Source: Hydractinia symbiolongicarpus (lineage: Eukaryota; Cnidaria; Hydrozoa; Anthoathecata; Hydractiniidae). Taken from it: a stretch of DNA of 60,000 bases. Location: the NCBI RefSeq assembly GCF_029227915.1, contig NC_079876.1, positions 15,192,001 through 15,252,000 on the forward strand, written 5' to 3'. The notes below the pieces were generated by a model. It did no database searches. It was not told where the DNA came from and saw nothing but the letters and a program-made list of their open reading frames with translations. Positions 42,982 through 54,695 of the stretch are shown here, in pieces. Position numbers and translations under genes: made by a program. How positions within the stretch are numbered: the first letter of the stretch is position 1; each line of letters starts with the position of its first letter.

Positions 42982-44782
42982 ACTCAGTTTCTTCTCCATG
43001 TAACATCATCTTTATTCTCCACTTGATATTACCAGTTTGCTGTAGACTGTTTTTATTCAAGCTGATATTCCCCCCCCCCCTTCCCCCGTAGTCTATACAT
43101 CACACAACCTCGTCCCCAGGCTCGTAGCGCTATTGACATGAAGAAGGAACGATGGCAAAAGACGTATCCTGGAATGGACTTGCTATTGTCGTTTTTATTA
43201 AAAACCAATCCCTCTCCACATTCCTTTATAACGTCCTGCGTAAGGGAGTAAGCACTAAAGTGGTTCACAAATGCTTATGTTATACAGGGGTTGTAAAATT
43301 TTCCATATAATCATATTAGCAACGTACAACCTCGTCCCCAGAGTTTCTTGTCTTCTTTACAGGGCCGGTGGCGAAAAAACGTCAACAAACCTGACTGTAA
43401 GCATTCAAGGAAGCGAACAAAAGCCAAAAGTCCACTTTAATCATTTAGCACCCCGTCGTTTCAAAGCGCACATTAAGTGCCTAATATTGCACAATATTTA
43501 AGGGTACCTTTGCACGCCTCGATCGTCTTCAAAGTCAAAATCATTTGTCCTTTTTCCATAGCGCTGTAAACGCTGCAGTGTATTTTAACGTAAGGTCATG
43601 ATTTCGATCAATGAATTTGCTTGAATCGCCGTTATGTTAAATTTATGCGCGTATTTTTGTTTCCAGTGTACATTGTACTTCTTAGTATGATGTGGTTTTG
43701 TGACCGAAGTGGATTTACGCCTTATATGACCAACGAAATACGTTAACACGTGTTGTTTATAAAAAAGATAGCGTTAACCTTGACTACCGGGCTCTTTGTC
43801 TGCATTTTATCACGGGACGGCCTTTTGTAAGACCACCGCCGGTGCCAGGGTCTTTTTCTTTCTCTCTGTCTTTTATAATAAAAAGAGAAAAGCCCTGCAA
43901 TAGAGGTTGAGCATGTGAAATTACGCTAAACTCCTGTTGCACGATACCTGTAAGTTAGTTGCTTTTAAGTAGCCATTACGATGTTTTTGCTATCTTTGCG
44001 ATATTTACGATGGTTTTACGATAGATTCTTTCGTAAGTTTACCCTAGTGTCAGAAACTTTCACGCGCATTATTAAAAAAGACAATATTTACGACTTTGCA
44101 GAACGAAACAAAGTGGAAAAATCGTTAAAATTAATTTTCACGTTTATTTTCGATTTACTATTTAACATATTGTAAATAATTTCTTAATGCAAAAGATTCT
44201 GATTAATTAAGGAACTCGCAAAAATTTTTACGATGAGAGATCTAAAGTAAATAAGACAATCACATGATTTTATCTTTGTTTAATTGTTTTTTCCAATAAA
44301 CTCCTTTCTAGCACATTGACCAAATTTTTACGTATTTTATTGCACTAAAAAACATCCTGGAGACAAAAAAATTGCTCGCCTTTTAAAAGCTACTCATAGC
44401 TCCTCATTTTTAACCCAGACCCAAGGAAAGTCACTAATATTGTTATAGTAGACGTAAACCGTGGTAAATTCACAGGAATTCGTTCGTTAAACATATTCCC
44501 CGCATCTGTATTACGTGTATTTTACTCGTCTGTCAGCACGAAATCATTTACTCGTCTGTCAGCACGAAATCATCGTGGAGAATTCGAAATAAAGCTGCGG
44601 CGCAGCCATTTTAAATACAGAATACAAATTTTCAAAATGGCGACAAATACCATTTTTAAGGAAAACTACAAAATTAAATTTTAACAATATGTAAAAATCA
44701 TTAATACTCTTACTTTTTTTAAAAAAAATCTAAAAATTAACAAGCTGACCTTGTTCTTGTCAAAAAAAATCCAAACAGGTCT
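42982..44782. other. Convergent intergenic spacer with repeats
   Basis: Must hold the 3' UTRs of the neurensin-like gene (plus) and the TOPORS-like gene (minus). It contains dispersed-motif copies at 43103-43125 and 43325-43350 (plus) and a decayed inverted pair near 43,840-43,910. TTTATT at 44143-44148 is a possible minus-strand AATAAA. A 64-residue open frame at 43981-44175 is not protein-like. Confidence 0.55.
44521..44572. repeat. Exact 26-bp tandem duplication
   Basis: TTTACTCGTCTGTCAGCACG plus AAATCA occurs twice head to tail (44521-44546, 44547-44572) with no differences. It lies downstream of the TOPORS-like stop codon. Confidence 0.95.
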
Positions 44783-45608
44783 TCAATTCTTCACATGATT
44801 CGGTTTCGTTAGTAATGACCCACGACACATGTTGATTCTACTTTCAATATCTTGTAGTTCTTTTACCAAATCTCCGTATGTTTCCTCTCCTTTATTATTT
44901 CCGCCACGTGGCACACACTCGCCTTCGTCGCACGTCGTAACAGTGCTGTCGGCGGCAGCTTTCATAGAGTTTGTCGCCTGATGAGTTTTTAACTTTGTTT
45001 TCTTTTGTTGTCTTTTTGTAATAGCTTTCTCAATTAGTAAAAGTTCCTCCAGAACTTCTTCTCGCGTCTTAAACGCCGCTCCATCTTTTATCAAACCAGC
45101 TCTAGAATCGATTTTATCGATTTTATCTTTTGAGCTTTTTTTCTTCATATCTGGAGACCTTTTTTCTTTCACTGATGAATGTCTATTTTTGTTTCCACTC
45201 TCCTTCTTGGTCGATAATTCCTCCTCAGACGACGAAGTATCAGAAGACTTTTCTCGTTTGATCTTTTTTCGTTTACGTTTTTCTTTGTGTTTTCTCTTCT
45301 TCTTGTGTTTGGAAGAATGTTTGTGTTGACGTTTCAATTTCTTCTTTTCTTCGTATTCATCATGTTCACCTTTTCTTTTCCTCGGTAGAGATTTGTCGTC
45401 TTCTAATTCGATGAAGCTGCGCTCGGTATTTTCTCGGTCGTTTTTCGTCGCCTTTTTTCGTCGCGACGATTTCGACTTTTCGTCACGATCTGATAACTTT
45501 CGCTTCTTATGTTTATGTTTTTTCTTTTTTTTTTCTTTTTTATCTCGTATTCGAACACACCCATTTTCTTCGTCACTACTCCCTTCTCCGCTTGTGTTTT
45601 TTTCGTTG
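44783..45608 (-). other. TOPORS: TOPORS-like last exon: Lys-rich tail
   Basis: 275 codons including stop, with dense runs of Lys/Arg/His mixed with Ser/Asp/Glu, as in the SR-rich and KHKK-rich tail of vertebrate TOPORS. Likely a nuclear localisation and nucleic-acid-contact region. It opens with acidic SGEGSSDEENG. The acceptor is CCATTAAG. Confidence 0.85.
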
Positions 45609-48600
45609 CTTAATGGAAAACAGACAAATAGAACAGACTTTTTATGCATACCTGGAGAAGACAGACAAGGTTTTACACTCTTTTTATAGAGTCAAATTTG
45701 AGGAGTATTGAATAATTTTGATTAGAATCTTCTTCTTTTTTTGAAAAGATTACGAAATGTTACAAAAAAAAATTTGAGGATGTTTGAGGTCATTTTCATA
45801 TTTATCCAGATAAATATTTAAGGGAAGAATATCATGTAAAGAATAAACTTTTGATATACCCTATGCACAATTTCGAAGTATTTTTATGTAGATATAGTTT
45901 TGCAGAACTAAAATTGATTCGAGGAGAAAATAGTTAAATGTCTTATTTTTAGAGGAGTTTTAAGGAGATTTGAGAAGATCTTAAAATTGAGGGGAATCGA
46001 GGAGTTTTGAGAAGGCGTGACAACTCCGCAAAGCACATATAGCTGTGGTCAATCCCTCTAAAAACATCGATCACAAAAGCTACTTCACTGCGAAGCCTTG
46101 CTCTGTGAAAATCACTTACTGGTTCAACTTGTGTTCTCCATGGCGACGTCGCTTCTTCTGTTTCTTCACCTTCACTTCATTCAGTGCATCTTCACCCTCA
46201 TCATTACTTGATTCACCAGCGGGGATTTCCTTCTTTCTTGTAGAAGCCAGTTCGGTCACTGTTTTGTTCAAAACACTTTCATGTCTTCTCGGCTGGATAG
46301 CGAGTTCTTCATCAGATTCGACTTCTTCAGGTGGCTCTGGTGATAAAAATTAGTGTCAACAGAGAGTGCCGTGGACAGTAAGTGTTTTTTCAAAAATTCA
46401 AATAAAATCCTTGGTAAAAACTTGGAAATTCAGAAAACATTAATTATGTGATTGACTTCGTAGTTAGTATTTCTCGCCTTATAATAAAAATAATCTTATT
46501 TTTAATAAATGTACGACGATAAAGCTTTTTATCACCTCAAAATATTTATTTACCCCTTGAAAACATTTTACAGATAAATTTAGAGCTGCTATCAATGTTA
46601 CCTTCAGTATTATTTCCACTCTGAGGGGGAGATGCTTCCATATGGAGATCGTTTAAGGGGACAACATCTTCACTGCCAATAAAAACTTCATGTAATAGCC
46701 TATCCCGAACTGGGTCGGCTGGCTCATCTGGTACAGTCACAACATCAGTGACACAACTTGATGGACGTGTTGGTACTGCCTGGGTTGGCACATCATACAC
46801 AACATTGTCATCGTAACCTTTGATGTCATAAGGAGAACTTGCAAAACTGATCAGTTCTGCAACAAAATGATTTGTCTCGTTGAAAAGAAATGGTTGCACT
46901 TGCTGTTTAAACTCCTCGCTTTCCATGCTTACTCTACACAGAAGAAGTGTAACCATTATTTTTTTTAAGGGAGTAAACAGCTAAAAATTGAACTTTTGTG
47001 GTCAGGAAAAAAGGGGCTAAATTTCGCGATATGCGGGGTCCCGCAAACTGAAAATGCTATAGATGTCTGCTATAGATAAAATGTCCGCGTACTTCTGCAT
47101 ACTTTAAATTGTTTCTTAATGGCTAATTTCACTAGGTGGAATATTCCACACGGAAAGGAAAAATCGACGATTTTGACTGGCTGGTGGAAATTTCCGCCGT
47201 TGTAAATTAGAAATTAATTCCGTCAGCCAACCAAAATGTTCAAATTCATTCCGGCTAGAGCAGATGAGCAAAAACAAACACAATGCAGCGAGTGACTTCA
47301 AGTTTTAAGGACCTGTTAGACTTCATTAAAAATAAAATAGATAAAATAATAAATTATTTGCTGCATAAACGAGTTAAATTATAAACAGTTAATGCTGACA
47401 TCATCATTTTGTATAAAGTACACATTCGCTAATACAAAGTTCAAGGGATTCAGAAAGATGTTCGAAAAAAATAAATGTGAAATTTAATTGGCTGTAAAAA
47501 GAATAGTTTTTATAAATCAAGGGACCAAAAAATTTGTTCGAAATTGCTGATGTTCGAATTAACAGCGTTCGAAATAGAAGATGTGTACTGTAAATAATAT
47601 ATTTTTCTCACTTCGGTATGATGTTGAGTATTAAACTCATAACGAAGCGAATGTTTTCATCGTCATCGCCAAGTAAGACATTCAAGTCGCGTAGCAACCA
47701 CGGTACCAAACGATGCTTCATGGCTGGATTATCGGAGAAAAATTCTGGTCCTAAAATAAAAATAAAATCTCACTATATTTCTACATAACGCTAAAATTAC
47801 GAACGAATTTTTCTGTATGCAAGCCAACCCTGTACTATAATGGTTAATTTCTATCCTTTCCATAATCAACATGGCGGTTTCAAAGTAGAGCGATAGTAAA
47901 TTTACCACCATTGTAATATTTCGGCAAAAAAGAAAATAAGTTAAGTTCATTCATTTTCGCGAATTTCGCAAATTCTAATAATATTCTCAGAAAGTTTGAT
48001 TCGCGAAAATAAGTATTTAAAATTGCGAAAAAGTACTAGTTTAGCGAAACTTAATCTTCGCTAAATGCATATTTTTGTACCTCGCAAAAATAAGAAAATT
48101 TATCATCTGAAGGGAACTGTTAATCCATTCACTGGTGCAACACCCCATGTGTATTGTGCACACCACACGTGGCCATATGTAACAACTGCACCAATCTCTT
48201 TCTCATAAATGGTTAAAACACAACAAACAAAATTAACCAATACAAGATCTTTATAATACGTACGGATGTCTCTTAATTTTGGCTTCCCTCTCTGTTTCAC
48301 TTCTTTAACAAACATATTTAATCTGTAAACAGCCCTAAGAAGTGAAGAAAAAAAACACCAATATAATAAATAATAATAATACCTAATGGGTAGCCAGCTC
48401 AGCGTTTAAAACAAAATCCAAGTAAAGGCTGTTTTACACTTCAAGAAAAACTTCGCGGAACGGAATGGACAGGAACAGAGCAGAAAATTTCCTGCTGGTA
48501 ATTTTTACTTTATATTATGGAGCATATTTCAATACAGAGAATAAACGCACAATTCACAGGAAATTAAATAATCTCCTGTTTCCGCACAAAATGCAAATAA

Positions 48601-50677
48601 AAAGTATAGCCTACTTCTCGCGTCTACGCAACGGGAAGAAAAAGGTTTTCCACTAACGTGGTGTGGTGTAAGCATTTAAAATACACATGCGCAGAAGCTT
48701 TTCTGTTCCTGTCCGTTCCATTCCGCGGAAAATATTCTTAAACTAAAAACAAGCCTGAGCTGAGTTTCCTTGGTTCTAACTTTCTCTTTATTATTAATAC
48801 AGTGTACTTTACAAGAAAACATTGTTGTTTCTGAAATTATTAAACTGAAAAAGTTACAAATTTAAAGATAAATCGAATGAATGCCACATACTTTCTTCTG
48901 TCTTTGGTTGCCGACCATTTTAACCTTCGACTCATTTTCCTCTGTTGTCTTGTTTGCGCCCTTTCTCTCTCCGCCTTTTCTCTCTCAGATCTTCGCAACG
49001 CCCATCTTTCATGGTCCACAATTGTACTACGGTATCGAAATCTAAAAATAATTTTCCAAAGCATTTAATAAATTGTAGGAGCATTGATGGCACACTGATA
49101 TGTTTTTAGTCCATCATAACATTTCACCAAATATCAATAGTGAAATTGATAATATTAAAGTGCAGAAAATAACGTAACGAATTGTGACGTAGTCACACAT
49201 AAAAGATTTAGTCCGGACGGGGGAGAGGAAGGGAGGTGGATTAACAATGCAAGTTAGGCGTACAAATTATGATCAATACTAACATGGGTTAGGGCATGAT
49301 TGTTAAAAAAAAAATGGTGTTTGTCATTCTCAAAATTATTTTTGTGTATTTTAGGGACCAGGATAGCAAAAATTCAATTTATGCACTCCCCCCTGTACAA
49401 GTAGAATTTTGAAATTCACAATATTTAAAACCTACTGGTACAACTAGACAGAGTTTGCAGAGAGGATAAAAAATGGGATACATCAAATTCACTTGTTGCC
49501 TCGCAGAAATATACTCCCTTAAATGCCGGCAATGGCCTAGATTTGTTATATTTCGGCTGATGTCATCATTTTTGGTTGCATTTTAAATACAAAAAATAAA
49601 ACTATTTAAAAGAGGATATAAAACAGTTTTTATAAACAGTTTAGTTCTTTCAGCTCACGATTTGCTGTTTAGAAGATAAAGCGAAATAATTTGAAAAACA
49701 GGTTTTGAAGGCTATGCATTGATAAATTTGTCAATTAGTTGCTTTAAATATCAGTGTTGTTATTTTATATAGTAAATCTACATCTTGTATCTACAGGTTG
49801 CTTTTTCTCCGTAATAGCATTTTCAGGGTTGTTCGCTGCAATTTCCGCCTAAGCACACAATGTTTTTAAACCCGCAAAGACAAGAAAAATCTCTAATTGT
49901 AAATATCCATATTATTTAATTTAAAAGCTCATAAAACTCCCTAGATAAAACAAGGTCATTTCAGAGCTAGTTGATGATATCATAATTTTCCATGGTAAGT
50001 GAAGCATTTAAGAAATGAATATGAAAATATATATAAAAAGAGTCCTAGCCAACTTTTGAAGGTCTTTCATATGAAATCGACATGTTTTTTTAGGAGAGGT
50101 AATCTTAAGGTTTTTTCTTGAGAAGTTTATCAGAGTTTGATTTAAAGGTTTAAAGTATAGCCAACACTATCTTTTATACCACAAACAAAGACACAAGAGA
50201 CAAACCTTCTTCCATCGGGCAAATTTTCATTATACTCTCTCCTGTGCTCATCTTTTTGCGAAATCTCTTTCTCTTCTTTTGGAAACACATACTTAATAAA
50301 TGTACATACATATGTAATCCCTTTGCTTAGTTCTTGTGAGGTCGACAACAAGAAAATGTAATAAATACAATACAACAATAGCAAAACAACAATGATGACA
50401 ACACAAACAAAAGTAACTACAACAACAACAATGATAACAAACAAACAAGCAAACAAACACAACAACAACAACAAAAACTGCCAAACAACAAAACAACAAA
50501 ACAACAAAACAAAAACAACAACATAAAAAATAACAGCAACAACAACGACAAATACAACAAACAATAACAATAACAATAACAACAACAACAACAACAACAA
50601 AATACTTCCATGAAAACAAAAAAGCAACAGCAATGACAGAAAATAACAAGAACAAAAAAATAACAACAACAACAACG

Positions 50678-50717
<40 letters not shown>

Positions 50718-53700
50718 CGACAGAGAATAACAAAAAACAACAAGAACAACAACCACAAACAAAAATAACAAATTACCATAACAACAGCAAACAATGACAG
50801 AAACAACATTAAACAACCAAGAAAAACTGCTTATATCATACCTGTTGATATTCAAGTTCTTTAGTCACACTGTGAATAAGTGCATTGTACTTGCTTTTAC
50901 ATAATGGACAAAGACGAGACAATTCTGACCACTGGATAATACATACATAGCAAAACGAATTTGTGATAGTTAAGAAAGATATATAAACTAATAAATAAAA
51001 AGATATATAAATATGAGCATAAACAATGAAACAATGATTAGACAAACATGAAAACCTTATTTACGGTAATGCTGCCATTCTGATTTTTTATAAAATCCAA
51101 AATCCAAAATCGTCATTTTCTAGCCTTTATTAATAAGTAACTTACCGCAAAACTGAAAAAAATCTAATGAATGGATCTGAAGATAAGCTGTGATGAACTT
51201 TAGGAAACAAAAAAACCTATTTTCAGCTAAGTTTTAGATTTGTTGCCTAGCAATAAGGTTTTTCCTGCATAAAGTCCATATGAAAATTGTAGATAATGGT
51301 CTGCACTAATTTCTTAGACTGTAATAATTTTTAGGGAAAAGTTCAAAAAATCCTTTTTGGGGGGAAAATTTGGGGGATTTATTGGGGCATTTATTAACAA
51401 TTTTTGTGCAAAAAATTGGAAAAACTGTGACGTACGGACAGACAGAGTTTTTAATAAACCAAGAGAAAATTCAGGTATTATAGCAATTGTGAAGTTTTCC
51501 TGAATTGAGGAACAAGGTACTGCAATTTTAGACAATTAACTCTACAAAAAAAAATGCAAACTGAAAAGATATGAAAACACTGATCAAGAAATGATCGATT
51601 CTCAAATGGTCCCAAGCATACTGAGCAGTTCAAATCTTTAAGATCCTCTCTTGTTCCATGGGGCATTGTTTTCTTATGCAAGGCATCTTTCACTGATGTT
51701 ACTCGACACCTTTTGCGTTTTTGTTTGCCAGACTTGCTTTCTTCATCAAAGTGATCAGTGTCACTTAACTCAATAACAATTGGAGAGGGTTGTTTTGGTG
51801 GAGATAAAATAACAACCGAATCATCAGAGTCTGATGAATGTTCAATAATCGAATGCGGTTTTACATATCCACTAGGACCTGGTTCCTCATCATTTATTAA
51901 GTCTTTTGCAGTCTTCTCTTCAATTTGCTGCAAATTATTTTCAATTGCAACTTTGTGGCTATGAACTTGTTCATAATGTTCAACTTTTTTTCGGAAAGCC
52001 TCTTCTATTATTCCTGTATTATCACTGCTTGTTCTTTCTTCTGCGACAGAAACATTACCATTATTATTGTTATTCTCCTTCGACTCAGCAAATTCAGTTG
52101 AACAATCATCTGATGAATTTGACTTAACCATGTCTACAGCATCTGCATCTTCTTTCTCCATTAAGAGCTTCGTAGAATAATCCTCTAATAAACATGAATT
52201 AATGTTTGAATGTTCTAAACTCTTATTGTGGTCATTTGATATTGAACTGCAACATACAGACTCATACTTCTTGACACTATTTTGTTCATTAACACTAACG
52301 TTTACTTGAGAACAGCTGATTACATTGCATTGAATATTGGATAAAACTTTGTTTGAATGTAATGTGTCAACGTCCTGGGGAGTTTCATTTTGTTTTCCTG
52401 ATATTTTCTCAATGCATATTGTGACAAGAGGGTTTGTGGGTTCAACTTGTATGCTTGTATCACTGGAAGAACTTTTTAACTTTGGGTGTTCCATCGGAGA
52501 GGTGTTGTCTAACTTTGTGTACCTTTCATCTGTATCAGATGCGCACAATGACAGTTCGTCATCAGATCCTATTGAGATGTGTTTTGGAAATCTGTGCATT
52601 TCAATAGAAATGCATGGATCTTCAATTTCAGTATTACAATCCCTAGAGTTATCACCACCTACATTTCCTTCATTTTTCAATTCGCTAATTTTTACTAATT
52701 TTTGATTCTCTCTCTTCATGCGTGGCTTCTGAACAAGCAAACTTTGCTTTTGTTCTATTATCTTTGATGTCGATGTAACTTTTTGATGTTGTACCAGTTC
52801 TGAATTCTATGGAAGGCAAACAGTCACATTTTAGTGTTTGCATACGTAGCAGGACTTTAAAAATTTGAAATTTAGTGCACATTTACACATCATGAGTATA
52901 CAACTTATAAAACTACGTTTAAATTTGTTTCAAAATAGAAAATAATAACAATAACAATAATAACATTAAAATATAACAACTTATCATGAACTTGAAAAAT
53001 ATTATAAACGCTTTGCATTTCAACATGCTGTATTGTGTTGAAAATTAAAATGTTTTTTTTTTCTCCTGTGTTTTTTTTTTTTTTTTTTGAACAATGCTTT
53101 TGTATATGTCAAAAACTGCCTCAAGGCTTGTAAAATAATTTTTATAAATAAAAGTTAAAGAGTTTAAAAAATATACACCATATTACACTTGACATTCTGC
53201 AATAAATGCAATAGGACTTATGTGGGAAAATCTCCCAAATATTCACAGTTCGTTTGCAATCAGGTGCCAGTATGTATCCTCATTTTTCTTTTATAACACC
53301 CTTGTCATGACTTATAGCTATATATATCTTTCACCAAAAATTATTTATTTCAACAATTCTTCTTTAAACTCGATACATCCTAATTAATTATTTCTGCTGA
53401 ATTTAGCTTGTAAAATTATACAGAAAAATTCATAATAACTCATGAGAAACATTAATAACAACAAGGACGTTGTGTAACATTAAAAATTTCTGACCCTCCA
53501 ACTGCCAATAGCATTTCTTCAAATTTTCAGACGTGTCTGGTCAATCATATAGCTATAAAAAGGTAGCTATAAAGACGCAGCAGAGGATACTTACTACCCA
53601 AGAATCTTTCAAAGAAAATAGCCTTTTGTTAAAAAAACATAAATGGACTCATCCCTTTAACATAATTTACTAAAAGTTCGTTATAAAACAAAAGTCGATG

Positions 53701-54695
53701 AAAAATCACGAGTTAGAAAAAAGTTGGAGCTCAAAAAAGCAATATTTTTTCTATTTCTTATACATTAAAGTTCTGACTCAACAATTTAGATTAAAATTAA
53801 AAATCATTTTTACACATTTTAAGATCCATTTTTTTAAGAAATAGTGAATTATAAGTCAAATAATGTAGTTGTTTGGGCAGTTAAAAAAGAGTTACTGCCA
53901 ATAAGTCATAAACTGCTGAAAGCGTATGATGGTGAGAACTGGTTTCACTCCATGGACAAAAAAATAATTAAATGGCCTAACAGGTTTGTTAAAATTCAAG
54001 GAAAACAAAATTATATAAAGGTGTGAAACACTTAAAATAAAATTAAATTTAAATTTTTAAAGTGCAAATTAACTCTTGATGTAACAACAAGTTCTAATAT
54101 TAGACTTTACAACCAACGAAAATTAACATAATTACCTCAAACTTAACTGTTAATAGTTCTATTTTTAGAAAAAGTTTAATTTAAAAGCATTAACATTTGC
54201 ATAGCATTTCACATATGATACTTTCACGTGCATGTTACGTTCTCAATATTAGAAACAAAGAAATTTCAAAAACAAGGATACCTTTCTCAGTAGTTCACCC
54301 GTTTTGACAACTCTTTTCTGCAGGAGTGACTTCAGTGCTTGTTCTCTTAATTTAAGCTCTTGATCACTATCTTTCAATAATTTTCCAGTAGCAGGTGGAT
54401 TAATAACTTCAGTAGCAGTTAACCTTTCTGAAATGGTAACTTTCTCCAGGCTTTTAGTATTTGCTTCATCTTGAGTAGATTCACTAGCCCTTGCATCTTT
54501 ATTTTTCAACAACTGTTTACCTTGTTCTGGTTGATGACCTTTTCTTTTATCAGATTCTTTAACATGGTCATGTTTAACCGAAGATATCGTCCTTCTTTTC
54601 AAAGTCTTTGGTGATTTGCCAACCCTTGATGTAGATTTTAGTGCTTGGATGCGAAGTTCCAATAATTCTTCTTCATCAACGCATTGTTTACTCAT
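44783..54695 (-). CDS. TOPORS: TOPORS-like RING E3 ubiquitin/SUMO ligase, 10 exons
   Basis: Coding exons on the minus strand: 54695-54282, 52806-51573, 50960-50842, 50291-50206, 49041-48892, 48334-48264, 47750-47612, 46933-46554, 46336-46120, 45608-44783; 3,636 nt, 1,211 aa. Seen: two ELRxxALKS-type blocks near both ends of exon 1 (1-138); an acidic/Ser-rich region; SUMO-interacting motifs VVIL (469-472) and IVIEL (481-485) followed by acidic residues; a C3HC4 RING with C532, C535, C548, H550, C553, C556, C567, C570; RFRYRSTIV; a TOPORS-specific helical region containing HRLVPWLLRDLNVLLG and VQPFLFNETNHFVAELISFA; a Lys/Arg-rich tail with KKKKKHKHKKRK. TOPORS acts in the nucleus on p53 and topoisomerase I and at ciliary bases in vertebrates. 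Intron 2 has non-canonical ends (see 50961-51572). Exon 1 is joined by phase and splice sites only, with no homology support. An acceptor-like TTACATGTAG just upstream suggests a further 5' UTR exon. Confidence 0.9.
50345..50815. repeat. (AAC)n-type microsatellite tract in TOPORS-like intron 3
   Basis: About 470 bp made mostly of AAC/ACA units with interruptions. On the minus strand it gives long Val/Leu/Cys/Phe-rich open frames in all phases, which are artefacts. It starts just after exon 3 (ends 50842) and stops shortly before exon 4. Confidence 0.9.
50961..51572 (-). other. TOPORS: Putative U12-type AT-AA intron inside the RING finger
   Basis: The exons on each side encode the two halves of a RING whose joining codon is His550. 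The donor side reads TTTTC|ATATCTTTTC and the acceptor side TTTCTTAACTATCACAA|ATTCG. ATATCTTTT and TTTCTTAAC each differ by one base from the minor-spliceosome donor ATATCCTTT and branch site TTCCTTAAC. No GT-AG pair gives the conserved H-x-F-C. Because both ends share AT, an AT-AT placement two bases later is equivalent. The 612-nt length is ordinary. Confidence 0.6.
53844..54026 (+). other. Unexplained 60-codon open frame in TOPORS-like intron 1
   Basis: Runs from a start codon to TGA on the strand opposite the host gene. The product is fairly rich in Trp and Lys (VVVWAVKKELLPISHKLL, ENWFHSMDKKIIKWPNRF), less random-looking than most intronic frames. No domain recognised, no splice context tested. 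It may be a fragment of an old inserted gene or chance. Confidence 0.2.

Noticed and set aside
50142-50855. Long minus-strand frames of 130-237 residues rich in Val, Leu, Cys and Phe
   Set aside because: They are translations of the (AAC)n tract. Only 50291-50206 within the area is a real exon (TOPORS-like exon 4).
51478-51572. Read-through of the RING exon (HIFSVCIFFC) as a natural RING ending
   Set aside because: The spacing does not fit a C3HC4 RING, and the true second half is encoded at 50960-50842.
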